A stretch of 64,000 nt of DNA from Mrakia gelida (lineage: Eukaryota; Basidiomycota; Tremellomycetes; Cystofilobasidiales; Mrakiaceae). Below are positions 46,203 through 57,479 of the stretch, piece by piece. The translations under genes and the position numbers were made by a program. A model generated the notes under the pieces. The model ran no database searches and was not told where the DNA came from. It saw nothing but the letters and a program-made list of their open reading frames with translations. Location: positions 310,001 through 374,000 of the forward strand of contig BRON01000014.1 in the NCBI GenBank assembly GCA_024345305.1. Direction: 5' to 3'. Numbering within the stretch: position 1 is the stretch's first letter; each line of letters opens with the position of its first letter.

Positions 46203-47272
46203 CGTGCGAGGTTGGAACAAGGGGAGTAGATGAGTGGAAGGGGAGGGAGGTGATGATGGTTGGAAGGCAACTTCTGAGGGGGGCCGAAGGAGACAGGGCG
46301 AGTCGTCCAAGTCCTCGACTCGTTTTGGACAAGTTTTGCTGTTATTCCCCAAAAAACGAGACCGCAAGCGAATAAGGAGGCAGTCGAGGATCAGATCGAG
46401 GAAAGCTACAGAGGCTGAGACAGCAAAGTTGGAAGACGACGACGAAGAAGTGAGTGATGAAGAACCAAACAAGAATTTGACGACTCGTCTGCATCCAGCT
46501 CGAGAGCTCTGCTCATGTTTCGATAGGGTACCTAACGTCTTTGTTCATATGCAGGCTAGACGGAAAGGTAGAGCTTTTCAGGAGAATCGAAGGACTGGGC
46601 AAAACCAACGAGAAAGACGCGTCAAAGGGAAGGTCGCACTCGAAACTGAAGCGTCTGAGCCGCGGCGCTTGAACCTTCTTCCCTCCTTTTTCTCCGGAGC
46701 CCGAGTCGCCGTTCCCTTGACTTCCAATCCTCGAACTTGAGAAAACTCTCTGAAATTTGGAAGATCAAGAAGATGGTCGGCGATTTCAGCGACAAGTCTG
46801 CTGGGGGAGGGAACGAGACTTCTGCGCTCTTCTCTCGAGCACCCTCGCGCGAGTTCAATCTCAGGATGGCAACGTAGACCTCGTCGAGATTCTTCTGAAA
46901 GATACTTCAAAGACTCCCGAAGTTGGCCCCAACCGCGCTGATGCGAGAGGAAGACGAAAGGAGCGAGCGACCGCGCTCCCTCGGCGTTGACGCGTCGACT
47001 CAACTCTGCCTTTTGTTCTCTCTCAGCCTCTCCAAGGAAGGTGCCGAGTCTGAACAGCAAAGCAATGAAATCGAAAGTAAATTATACAGATGGTAATGAA
47101 GGAGATCGAGAAGAGAGATCGCAACGAGAGATCGAGATCGATACAAAATCTTGAAAGTACGAGTCGCGTCGAGTGTCCAGACGACAGAACGAAAAAGAGA
47201 AAGAACGAAAGCTGACCGCTGACCAAACCAGGACCTAGCTAAGATACCACCTCATCCCATGTTCTCCTCTCC
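46203..47272. other. Gene-poor stretch
   Basis: Upstream of the Zn2Cys6 gene and downstream of the CSL gene. Around 46580-47060 the minus strand has an open frame with some protein-like segments (SLKYLSEESRRG, LVAEIADHLLDLPNF), but no start, family match or splice structure could be settled. It might be a gene relic. Confidence 0.35.
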
Positions 47273-50200
47273 TCAGCCCAAGTATTCCGTCCTACTAACG
47301 ATCACCACCCCGTCCTCCTTCCTCATCAAACTCAGCCTCGATGGTCTCCCTCTCTCAGCGTCCTTCCTCGCCTTGGCTGGAACGACGGACGCCATCACCT
47401 CCTGACATCTCAGCTCGACGTGCTTCGACGGCTCAGATCCGAAGAGGAGGTCGTAGGAGGAGAAGGAGGTCTTGGGATCCTTGGGGAAGGCGGTTCCGCT
47501 GAGGGAAAGATAGGAAGAGATAAAGGGTCAGCGACGCGTTCGAGAAAAGAGGAGACGAAGGAGAGTGTGAAACGAGGACGTACTAGATGGTTATCATCTC
47601 CTCCGCCGTCTGACTGATGAACTGAGCCTTGTATCCACCTCCGTGAGGATCGTTTTCCTGCTTGAGACCCGGAGGGAGGTACCTGCGGTTCGAGTCGAAG
47701 GAGAGCGAGGGTCAGCATTCGCTCTTTCGCGACTCTTCTGCTCCTCCTCGAACGGAAGAAAAGGAGCGCTCACCTCAGCAGCTCGGGAAGAGGAGTGACA
47801 GGCTTCTCCAACCTCCCGACTCCGGCTCCTCCGTCTTCGCCGCCGGGAACGAAGAACTGCGCAGACGAAAAGAAGGAAGGTGAGATCAGTCTCGAGCGAG
47901 GAAGGAAACAGCAAGCAGCACGTGCTCGCTCGAACTCACCGTATACCTCACACTCTCCACTCCGACAATCGTCCAAACACTAGCCTCGGGAACCTCGATC
48001 CACCACCTCGCCGTCTCTCCTACCCCAGCAGGGTCTCCAGTCGAACGCGAAGGTCCAGCTCCAACGGGAGGACGCGATCCTCCATCGGTCGAGTTCGTCC
48101 TCTTCTTTCCCTTCCCCTTCGCAGCGACGGTAGGTTTTGAGAGGGATGAAGCTGAGGTTCGACGCTTGACGACCTTGCCTCCGTTGTTGGACGCGTCGTC
48201 GACGGCGGTGGGAGGGAGGAACGATCCGGACGCGTCGGGAGGGGAGGGAGGAGCTGAGTCGATGGGTTGGGAAGGATTGGGAGGAGAGGGTTCGGAGGAG
48301 TTGCCTTCTTGAGAGGGGGTGGGAGCGAAGAGGGTACGAGCGTTGTTCGGACAGCTGGTCTGGACTTTGTCGCCGATGATCGAGAGGAACGCGCCAGAGA
48401 TTCCAGCTTTGGTTGGGTCGCGAGGGATGATGGTTGGGCTGTAGAGTTCGAGGGCGATCTGTGCAGAATCGCAGGAGTGGAAGAGAGAGGAGAAGAGTCA
48501 GCTTCTCGAACGTTGAAGATGGGGAGATGGGAGACGAGCGACGAGAGAAAGACGAACCTTCTGAAGCTGAGAGATCGCGTCTCCTGCTCTCTCCCCAGGA
48601 GGAACGCACACGTCCGCCGCTGTTGATCCCTCGCCGATCGAAGGTTCTCCTCCGAGAGCAGTCGTGTTCTGATCCATCCTTCTGAGAACGAGAACGGGCG
48701 AGACGACTCCTGACTTTGGGCATTGAAGAACGACGGTTTGGTCTGCGATACGAAGCGGAGATGTAATCAGCAACGAAGTCCTTCCACCATCCGAGAAACG
48801 AGTGAACTCACTGAAGCAGATGGGAGACAGGTGACTCGCGTCGTAAGGAAGAGCGTTGATGGGAGGTTCAGGCCAGTCGGGATCGAGGAGAGCGAACGAC
48901 GAAGTCCCTTTAGCTTTCTCCCTCGCTGGAGGACGAAGAGTTCGACAGTCGACGAGCCAGATGATGAACGCTGGAAGAGGAAAAGGCGAACAAGGAGATG
49001 GCGAGGCGAGTCAGCTATCGAAGAGGTTCGTCTCGTCGCGTCGATTGAAGAACAACGAGCTCACAGTCCCAATGAGACGTCCCAGCCTCGAACATCGGAG
49101 GTTGGAGGGAGGCGGCTCTCCTCTGAGTCCAGATCTCTGGACTGACGAGTCCCGAGCCGTCCGAAGCCTTGATGTGGGAAGCAGAGTCGGAGACGGAGAG
49201 GTACCGAGTGCTGTTGGTTTGGGATCGAACTCGTTGGAAGGCCGAGATGAGGGTTCCGTGATGCATCGCGACTGTTTGCGCCGATACAGAGGCGAAATAG
49301 GGAGTGGTCAGCGACGCGTTCGTCGTCAGAGAGGAGGAGAAGGCGAAGAACGAGACGCGTCGACGAGACAGGACGAGACGCGAAGAGATGCAAGACTCAC
49401 GATCGACGCCCTTCGCTCCAGCTCCCGAGCTACCACTCCCACCTCCCTGCACCTTCTTCCTGGCAGGTTTGCTGATGACCTTGATCTCCTTGCTCTCGAA
49501 GGTTCCGATCTCGACATCGGCAGACATCGACTCGACCTCCTCTCCTCCTCCGACTGCCCTCGATCCGGGGATCACCACCTTCACTCTCGTCCTGACCTGC
49601 CTCTTCCCACCACTGGCTGCCGAAGAAGAGAGGTTCTCTCCCTCCGAGACGAAGAGCTGCTTGCCGAGTGTGGTGCCGTAGATGGGGATCTCGTCCGGAG
49701 TGGTCGAGGAATTCGAGACGGAGGAGGTGATGTCCTTTCCGTTTGCGGAGATCCAGATCGGAGGAGACTGCTTGGTTGGAGGAGCTTCGTTGGTGATCGT
49801 CATGGTGATAATGGGAGCCGAGGAGGGGGAGGGTGGGTAAGAGGAGGAGGAGGAGGTGTTGGAGAAGGGAGAGGACGTCGAGGGCGAGGAGGAAGAGTGG
49901 TGGTGATGAGGAGAGGTGGTGAGAGGAGAGAACCAGTGAGGTCCTGCGAGGAGAGCTGAGGGTGGTGGACAGAGGAATCTGCAAAAGGCGAGACGGAAGA
50001 AGGTCGAGGTGAGTTGCGAGCGAGAAGACGCAAGAAAGAGAAAGACGCGTTCGAGTTTGAGATCAAACTCACCTCTTCTCAGCCTTGTAAGACTTCTGGC
50101 CGACTTTGGGAGTCATGATGATGATCGACCTCTCTCCGTCTTCGAACCTCATCTTGGAGTCGATGTACCGTCGGACTTGGACGCTGGTGGTTTCAAAGAA

Positions 50201-51741
50201 GAGGACGTCAGCTCGAAGCGAAGAGACTCGAAGGCGAGCAGCGAAGATGAGAGGGACAGATCTCACGGAACGTTCGAATCTCCTTCACCTCCCATCTCTA
50301 CATCCCCGTTCCCTTCCTCCTCCCTCACTCCGATCAAGTTCATGCTCTCCGCCAAGCGATGAGCTCCAGTCCACATCGAGACGTCTCCTTCCTCTCCAGC
50401 TCGATTCCGACCCATCCTCCTCCCGTTCTCTCCTCCTCCGACGTGACCGGATCCGTTCGTTGGATGTTGTTGGGACTGCTTCTGAGCTACTGGCTGATCG
50501 AACGCGAACGAAGGAGGAGCGTGGGTGTTGCTGAGGGAAGAGAAGAACGCGTCTTGACCGAGGAAGTCTCCATTCGAGTTCGACTGCTGTTGCTGGTCGT
50601 TTCGCTGGTGCTGCTGGTACTGCGGTTGATAAGGCGAGGGAGCTGAGAAGGTATTGTTGGGAGCGTCGAAGTCTCCTGGGATAGGGGAGTAGTACTGAGG
50701 TTGAGGAGGTTGAGTCGAGGGCTGATAAGGAGAGGGAGAGTGTTGGAAGGACTGAGGTTGCTGTTGTTGTTGTTGTTGTTGCTGCTGCTGATGATGATAG
50801 AAGGGGGTGTTGTTGTTGAAGTTGTTGACCTCGTTGCTGTTACTGAGGTGGTTCGGGATCGAGAAGGGAGACGGAGAGAAGGAGGTTGGGTCGAAGGAGG
50901 GAGTGAGTCCGGTGGGAGAGAACGAATTCGCTGAGGGATCGAACTGAGTGTCGGTTTGGAAGGAAGCGTAGAGCTGGTGTAGTGTATAGAGAGGTGTAGC
51001 GAGTCAGTACTATGTTTCTTGGCAGTAGACGAGAAGGATCAAGAGAGGGAAGGTGGTTGAGCTGACGTCTCGAGCTTGAGCTGACCTCCTCCTTTTGCTT
51101 CTACAGCGAGCGAAGGAGGAGGAAGCAAGGGCTCTCGTTTCGAAATGACGCCCCATGACGCGATGAGCATCTCTAGTATACGAGACGCAGCAAGGTCTCT
51201 GTGCAGGGGAAGGAGGAAGGAGATGGAGGAGGAACGAGCGACGAGGAAGGGATTTCCCCGAGAGAGCCGAGCCGAAGAACGCAGGTTCGTTCCCTCCCTC
51301 CTTCCTTCCTTCTCCCAGGCTCTAGACCAGCAGAGGATCTATAGAGTGACCCCTCCCATGCTCTACGAAAGACAGAAGAAAAGAAATCGAGCTTGAACTC
51401 ACCTTGTCGAGCTCTCCGACGTCCCACTGAGGAAGCTGACCTCCTTCGCCTCCTACTCCTCCTGCTCCCATCCCTTGAGCTTGATCCCCTCCTCCTCCTC
51501 CTGGTCCTAGATGAGTGAAGGGAGGCGTAGGAGGAGCGTACTGAGTACTCGTGAAAGTGCTGTGACTGTGACTATTGGAGGAGGAGGACGAAGTGCGAGA
51601 AGGGTCGACCGATGAAGGGGAGGAGGACGAGGCAGAGGGAAACGAGGTCGAGGAAGAAGGTCGAGAAGGAGGTTGCTGAGATGGCTGCTGCTGAGGCTTG
51701 CTGGGTTCGTTGGGTTGCTGGATCTGCCACGAGCTGAACAT
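47273..51741 (-). CDS. CSL-family (CBF1/Su(H)/LAG-1) transcription factor, 11 exons, 1070 aa
   Basis: Model: complement(51403..51741, 50267..50973, 50073..50183, 49401..49978, 49065..49271, 48812..48970, 48558..48742, 47940..48458, 47774..47856, 47584..47682, 47273..47498). The LAG1-type DNA-binding part starts near residue 350 with KMRFEDGERSIIIMTPK, VGQKSYKAEKRFLCPPP and later GTTLGKQLFVSEG. The beta-trefoil part has STRYLSV-SDSASHIKASD and SAFIIWLVD. The first 345 residues are Gln/Ser/Pro-rich with a poly-Gln run (50761-50790). A long linker and a C-terminal Rel-like part follow. Fungal CSL proteins (for example fission yeast Cbf11/Cbf12) exist without Notch and affect adhesion and cell-cycle genes. 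The large N-terminal extension resembles the fungal F2 class. Intron 1 is 429 bases. Confidence 0.92.
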
Positions 51742-52077
51742 ATTGGAGAAGGGAGGGAGTGGTGGGTGAAGGAGAAAAGAAAGAAAGACAGGCCAAGCTG
51801 ACGTGAGACTCGAGAGCAAGAGGCGCGACCGACTCGCTCGGACTCATTTTCAGATATCCTGCGAGCAAGTTTTTCGAAGGTCCGGAAGGCTGATATCTGG
51901 GCTCTCTAACGAATCGAAATTGGCGGAAGAAAAAAGGGTGGAAGAATCGGAGAGGGCTCAACGGAGAGAGCAGCTCGCACGGCTCGTCTCGTCTCGACTC
52001 GTCCCCGTTTTCTCTTGCCTCCCAACCACGACCTTCTCCTCAGCCACCATCAACGCCGTCTTTCCTTATTTCCTACC
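51742..52077. promoter_or_regulatory. Bidirectional promoter region
   Basis: 336 bases between the CSL gene start (minus) and the ATG at 52078 (plus). No specific site can be supported. Confidence 0.4.
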
Positions 52078-52909
52078 ATGCCCTCTTCCCCACTCCCCAA
52101 ATCAACCTCCAAGCTTCCCCCGGCTCCCAAAGCTTCAAACTCGCACTCGAACTCAACCTCAACCTCCTCAGCTTCCCCCGCTTGCCCTCCTCCTCCAACT
52201 ACCTTCTCCAACTCCTCCCAGCCCGAGAACGACATCGTCTTCGAATCCGATATCGCAGCCTTCGACCATCACCTGGAACTCGGCTTCTAAAGATCGTCGG
52301 CAGAACGACCTGGAGGAGGAACTGAGGGAACTGAGGAGGCGAACGGGAAGGTCGTCCATGAGAAGGGAGCCGGAGGGAAGGAAGAAGCTGCAGAGAGCCC
52401 TTCTCAGGGTGATACGGATTTAGACGGTTCTTCTAGTGAGTACCAAACTAGTGGCTCGCAATTCGAAGGGGAGTGGTGTCGACGAGATCAGAATGGAAAG
52501 CCTCGTCGAGCTGCTGAGTCGTCTCTGACGTTCGTTCGTTCTTTTCGTCTTCCTTCTCCGTTCTTCTCTCGCTCTTCCAAGGAGGCCACACCTCCAAGTT
52601 CCCTTCTGCCGCTCAATCCGACTCTCAAAGTCTCGCCAAGCTCGTTTGGTCGGGAAATCAAGAGTGAGTCGCGTCGAGTCGTCGAGCGCCGACGTCTCTC
52701 TCTCTTTCCCCCTCTCCTCGATACATACCAGCTCACCCGTTCTTCTCGGTCATCTTTTTGTGATATATCCCCAAAGTCTCGGTATTTCCAACGACACCTC
52801 CTCGCTCAAACCAGACGACCACCCAGGCGAACGCAGAGGCTCGTTCGACGACGGAGGCGCCGTCCTCCCCTCCGACCTCCTCTCCCAGCTCGGCATGACC
52901 TCGACTTAA
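52078..52909 (+). pseudogene. Hypothetical gene with an in-frame stop in its first exon
   Basis: An ATG at 52078 (ACCATGC context) opens a Ser/Pro/Thr-rich frame of 70 codons ending LELGF-TAA at 52288-52290. The same frame then continues open (SSAERPGGGTEGTEEANG) to a GTGAGT donor at about 52435. A second exon begins after CCAAG near 52581 (GHTSKFPSAAQSDSQ, LAKLVWSGNQ), and a third after CCAAAG runs to the stop at 52907-52909 (GISNDTSS, DLLSQLGMTST). Phases of the last two introns agree. No GT-AG intron can remove the TAA. Either the gene is truncated to 70 aa, is a recent pseudogene, or uses an unseen splice. Family unknown; the conserved-looking C-terminus suggests a small regulatory protein. 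Confidence 0.5.
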
Positions 52910-53564
52910 GCATCCTCTCCTCATTTTGTCTTACTCTATTGCATCTTCCATGCCCTGGTCCTTCTCCTACTACATCTCTCGTCTTGTTCGTCGTCGCCGG
53001 CGCGTCGAAATCGACTTGTCGCACCAGCTTCCCTGTTGGCCTAGTCTTTTTTTTCTTCCTTCCTAGGTTTGGATCATTGGATATATACGCTCCTCCCCCT
53101 TGCCTCAGTAATGACCGACTTCGAAGCGAGGCCCAAGCGGGAGAGAGAACGTGACGCGAACAACTCGTTCGAGATTCTTTCGATCCGCCGCGCTCGATCT
53201 CGTAAAGAACTAGAGAAAGAGCGGGATAAGATGGTGTTGATGGGAAGGTACATAAAGAGATGGGCCCAAGGGTATGAACAAGAAGAGAAGAGAAGGAGAG
53301 ACTGAAGTGGGAAAGGAAAAGGAAAAGAAAACGACGCGTCCTCGTCGGTCCAGCGAAACCTAGAGAACGAGAGAGAGATGAAGCGAGCCAGAGTGTAGAG
53401 ACCAGATAGATAGAGAAACATAGGAGTGAGAGATAGACAGCTCTCGCATACAGGGATCGACTGTCGACGGCGACGCTAAAGAGGTCAGCTTGATCGATCC
53501 AACGAACGAGCAGAGAAAGGACGAGACCCGTCTCTGAACGAAGGCAATCGAGTCACTCACCTCT
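52910..53564. other. Convergent intergenic region
   Basis: Between the 3' ends of the hypothetical gene (plus) and the cyclin-like gene (minus). One ACGCGTC at 53334-53340 lies in purine-rich sequence. No gene seen. Confidence 0.4.
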
Positions 53565-53850
53565 TCACACAACTTCACGCCCTTCCATGAGCGTCCGAGC
53601 TCTCCCTCCTCTCGAGCCTTCCCCTCCTCCACACCGTCGTCTCCTCAGCAACGTCGACCTCCGAGTCCTCTCGAGCGATCCTGCTTCCCCTCTCCCCAGC
53701 TCCTCGAACCAAGCCACCCCTCCAGCCTCGTTCGGTGACTCCGGTTCGTCGTTGCATGAGGAAGAGGTTGCTGGGAACGGGGACGGGGACGGAGGGGGGA
53801 GAGGGTTCGTGCGAGGAGGAGAAGGAGGAAGACGGCGATGAGGGGAGAGT

Positions 53851-53882
<32 letters not shown>

Positions 53883-54676
53883 TTCAGAATCCCGAAGCAC
53901 GATGAAGGATCCTGAGCGAGGTGTAACGGAGGTGCAAGAAGGGTCGAGAAAAGTCAGATGAGTCTGGAAAGGGTGAGAAGAAATGGAACGAAGCGAAACG
54001 TGAAGCACTCGTCGCGTCGGGCTCTCTTCCCTCTCGCTTGATTCCTCGTCGCGCTCCATCGCCCCACTCTTGTTTCGCTGACCCCGGGAGAGAGAAAAAC
54101 GAAAGACTTACTCGTCACTTGAGATCCAGAGGTCCCAGCGTAAGCACTTCAAGAGCTGCATCTCCATGGCGTTGATGTCTCGAAGTTTCCAAGGGGTGTA
54201 GGGCACGAACGAAGAGTTGATGTGGGAGTGTTCAGAGGTGAGCTTGACGGCGAGGAGGAAGCCAGCGAAGGCGATTCGGAGAGGAGCGTCTTGGGTGATG
54301 ACTGTTGAGCCATTGAGAGGAAGGAGAGAGGGAGAGGAGTCAGGAAGGTCGAGAGGGAAAGCAAGACAAGGAAGACACGTTGTCGACTCGACTCGACTCA
54401 CCGTTCGCTCCCATCCTGGGAAAGATCTCGACCAGTCGCTCGAGGAGGATGACGGTGACGATGAGAAAGACGAGCTGTTAAAACGAAGAAGCCGTTAGCT
54501 ACGAAGGGCGAAGCGAAGGAGAAGCAAACAGAGACGAAGGGATGAACGGGGGAGGGAGAGAGCTTGTTCGACCAGACGTGCAGCCATCTCCCAACCGCTT
54601 CCTTCTGAGCCTCAGCGTTGACTTTATCCCTCTTTGGAAGAGCAGGTAAGATCAGTCCGATAATCTCTGCACCCAT
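53565..54676 (-). CDS. Pho80/Pcl-like cyclin, 4 exons, about 243 aa, 5' end broken
   Basis: Conservative model from the ATG at 54676: complement(54548..54676, 54402..54474, 54119..54301, 53565..53911). The cyclin box is nearly complete: VVRWL-like GRWLHVWSNKL, LIVTVILLERL, then DAPLRIAFAGFLLAVKL and FVPYTPWKLRDINAMEMQ-LL-LRWDLW, a pattern of Pho80/Pcl7-type cyclins that partner Pho85-like kinases. The donor of exon 3 is GTGACG, and that of exon 1 is GTTCAT. The tail is Ser/Pro/Arg-rich with a short Asn run. Upstream exons exist on the same strand (54796-54976 and beyond), but the spliced frame reads TAG at the junction and TAA at 54979-54977. The natural start seems lost; a shorter product from the internal ATG is possible. 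Confidence 0.6.
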
Positions 54677-54795
54677 CTCTGCGCACGAAAACAAACCAAA
54701 CGAGGGAAGGGGGAGGGGGAGGGTTAGTCAGCTGAATCAGGAACGTCTCCCCTGTTACGTTTAATCAAGCGGACGGAAGCGAAGGGAAGACTCAC

Positions 54796-55252
54796 AACAA
54801 GCATCCTCGCTCGCTTTGAGAGCCATCAACTCTGCCATCTGAGCACGATTTTCGACGCGCAATCCGATAAGGTCGACGTGTCCATCCTTCCCGAGAAGAG
54901 GACTCTGGGCTTCCTTGGAGTCGGCTGAAGCGACGAGGAGGCTGGCGAGGAGGGAAGCTTCGAGGGAGGGTGGTGATTAAGATGGAGGGGAAGGAGGGAG
55001 GGGAGTCATGAGAGGAGATGGAGAGGGAAGGGAGGTTGAGTGAGATGAGGATTCGTCGAGGTGGTTGCTGCTGGAGGTGGTAGTGGAAGGGACGTCGAGA
55101 GGAGGAGAGATGGAAGTCGGAGAGACGAGAGCGAGGAGGCAGGTGGGAGGAGATGGCGTCAGAGAGGGGAAGCGAGGGGACATGGAGGGAAGGAGAGAGC
55201 GAGGGAACGAAGGGGAAGAAGGTCGAATCGCCACACTCAAGGAGTAGCTCAT
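54796..55252 (-). pseudogene. Remnant 5' exon(s) of the cyclin-like gene
   Basis: An open minus-strand stretch (SADSKEAQSPLLGKDG, LIGLRVENRAQMAELM, ending at a GTGAGT donor at 54795) looks coding and leads towards the cyclin box. However, the spliced codon at the next exon is T|AG, a stop. Upstream in the same frame is TAA (54979-54977), preceded by an open Ser/Pro-rich segment back to an ATG at 55252. That ATG lies inside the catalytic-loop sequence of the plus-strand kinase remnant, so it is unlikely to be the original start. An intron across the TAA cannot be excluded. Confidence 0.45.
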
Positions 55253-56645
55253 CGAGACCTCAAGCCCGAAAACATCCTGTGCGAGGGAGATCAGGTCAGG
55301 TCTTCCTCGCGGACTTCGGACTGGCTTCGTCCCTGTCGCCGTCCCGCGACTTTGGAGTCGGATCGCACGGTTACATGTAAGCCCTGGCCCTCTCCTTCCT
55401 TCTCCGACGATTTCATTCAGTCTCGGTACTGAATCTCCTCGTTCTCGTTCCTTCCTCTCAGGTCACCAGGTTCGTGAGAAGGGGGAACAGAAGAAGAACA
55501 GAGCGACTCCCTCTCGTCGTTCGTCGCGCCGACTCTGAACTTTCGTTCTGCTTTTTTCCTCCACAGAATGTCGAGCAGAACTCTTCGAGCACCCAGATTC
55601 CTTCTCTTCTGTTGCGAACGACGTTTGGGCTCTCGGGATCGTGTTCTTTGTCATCTTGGTTGGGAGAAACCCGTTCGTCCTCGTCCCTCGTTCGTTTCTC
55701 CTCTCGCTCGCGCGACCTCTGCGATGCGTACTGACTTCTTCTGCTGTCTTTAACGTCTCGATCAGCTGGGACGAAGCCTCAATACACAGTCCTCACTTTC
55801 GACAGTTCATCATCGACCCCGAATCCTACCTCAACAACTTCCCCTTGTCCTCCTCCGCGATCTCCCTCCTCCTTTGCATCTTCGAGCTGGACCCAAACCG
55901 CCGAATCGGAATCCCCGAGCTGGTCAAGAGAGTCAAGCGAATCAAGAGATGGTGGGAGGTTCTGGAAGTACTATTGGAGAGGGAGAAGATACGACGGGGA
56001 GGGGAAACGAACTCGGTTCGATTTGTTCACGAGTGAGTCGCGTCTTGTCCCATCGCCGTTCGCTCGCTTCTTCCTCCCCTCGCTCGTCCCTCCCTTTGCG
56101 TCGACTGACCCAACCGAAGTTTTGTCTTCTTCATATATACCTGTAGCTCCACAAGCCAAACCCTCTCCCTCCTCACTCCCACTCAAGCCCACCACACTCT
56201 CCCTCTCCCCAACGACTCATCCTCCTCCACTCCGGTCGCTCGCTCGGCCACCATGCCTCTCTCCCCTCCTACCACTCCTTCCCCTCACATCGCAACTCTC
56301 TCCCACCCTCACCCCCTCCTTTCTTCATCCAAGTCCGAACTCCTACCACCGGTCCTCCCTCCGTCGAGGCAAGCTCATCAAGACACCACCTCCAAAGCTC
56401 CCTCCCTCGGACTCGGCGCGGCGGCCTTCTTCCTTCCCTCCCCATCCTTCATCACCATCCCTTCCTCCTCCTCCTCGGACTCAGGATCTTCGTTCTTCGT
56501 GGGCGACCTTCCGACACCGGAAGACGAAGTTCTCCTCGACGAGTACTTCGCGAAGCCTTCCACGTCGTCGCTCCTCATCAGGGCGAGAGGGAGCAGCGTT
56601 TCCGACGAAGGCATCGCGGAGAGGCTTTCGAGTGTTGAACTCTAG
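55242..56645 (+). pseudogene. Ran1/Ksp1-like protein kinase fragment, 5'-truncated and frameshifted
   Basis: Exons: 55242..55376, 55462..55469, 55567..55672, 55766..56032, 56147..56645. The first reads GVAHRDLKPENILCEG, the catalytic loop; the ADFGLAS motif follows only after a 5-base tandem duplication (AGGTC repeated, about 55290-55300) that breaks the frame. Then come GSHGYM, SPEC, VANDVWALGI, VGRNP-WDEAS and ELDPNRRIGIPEL, the C-lobe of Ran1/Nrk1/Ksp1-type kinases. The second exon is only 8 bases (GTCACCAG) but restores M-S-P-E correctly. The tail (about 165 aa) is Ser/Pro-rich. No N-lobe (glycine loop, ATP-binding lysine) is found upstream; that DNA instead holds the cyclin remnant on the other strand. 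The fragment starts at an intron-like acceptor (CTCAAG). Confidence 0.7.
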
Positions 56646-57479
56646 GACGCTCAGGGTATTTCCAGGGAGGTTGATGATTCGTTTGAGTTTGAGGGCGAGG
56701 GTGAGGGAGGAAGGGAGGAGAACGAGAGGGATGGTTGAGCGACGGTCGGGTCGGTGGGACGAAAGGGTTCGGTCTCGCTTTGGGGTGGCTTAGAAGTAGA
56801 TCTTAGGTTATCTTGTGGTTACATATGGACTCCAGGGATGGTACCATTCGTTATCTCAACTCGAGAGCGAGAGCGAGCAGAAGAACGACGCGTCCCCGCC
56901 GCCGCTGCTGATCATCGCTGGTTGAAAGCTCCTACCTCAATCCAAGGCTAGACCACCCGAATAGGGACTGTCAGCCATCTCTCTGGGAGCGTTCCAGCAG
57001 CAGGGACGACACGAACGAAACGACTCTTTGTCCGCTTCGACGCGTCTTCGACCCTCTCCCTTTCCTCCTTCTCTCTCGTTCGCGAACGTCGTACCGCGCT
57101 CGCCGTTTGGAGCTCGGTTTCGGCTCCATCTCTCTACCAGAACATCAGACGACCCCTTTGGTGACTCTCTTTTGCAGATGTTGTTGTGATTTTTTTGATG
57201 AAGTCTGCCGAGGAGAGGTCTATTTGGAGAGAGTCCGATCGACTCGTCCCCCCGTCTGCCCGTCCTTCTCTTTTCGCTGACCTCGCTCCTTCTTCCTCCC
57301 AACGCTCAGCTCACCTTTCACTCCTTCTCGGTCTTCTTCTCCTATCTCGGACGTATCAGCTCGGAACACTTCCCCCTCGACTTCAACCAGGACCCGGACC
57401 AAAAGGAAAACAAGTCGACCTTTCCTTTCGCCCTCCCTCCCTCCCTCCCCCTTCCTTCCTTCCCCTTCTCCCTTTGATC
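56646..57479. other. Intergenic region
   Basis: Downstream of the kinase remnant and upstream of the copper-radical oxidase gene; should hold the promoter of the latter. An ACGCGTC occurs at 56888-56894 and another at about 57040. No gene supported. Confidence 0.4.

Noticed and set aside
48856..49959. 367-codon open frame on the plus strand opposite the CSL gene
   Set aside because: Antisense shadow; it crosses introns and exons of the CSL gene, which is well supported by motifs and phases.
50974..51402. Hidden coding exon inside CSL intron 1
   Set aside because: No open segment flanked by usable splice sites keeps the frame between exon 1 and exon 2.
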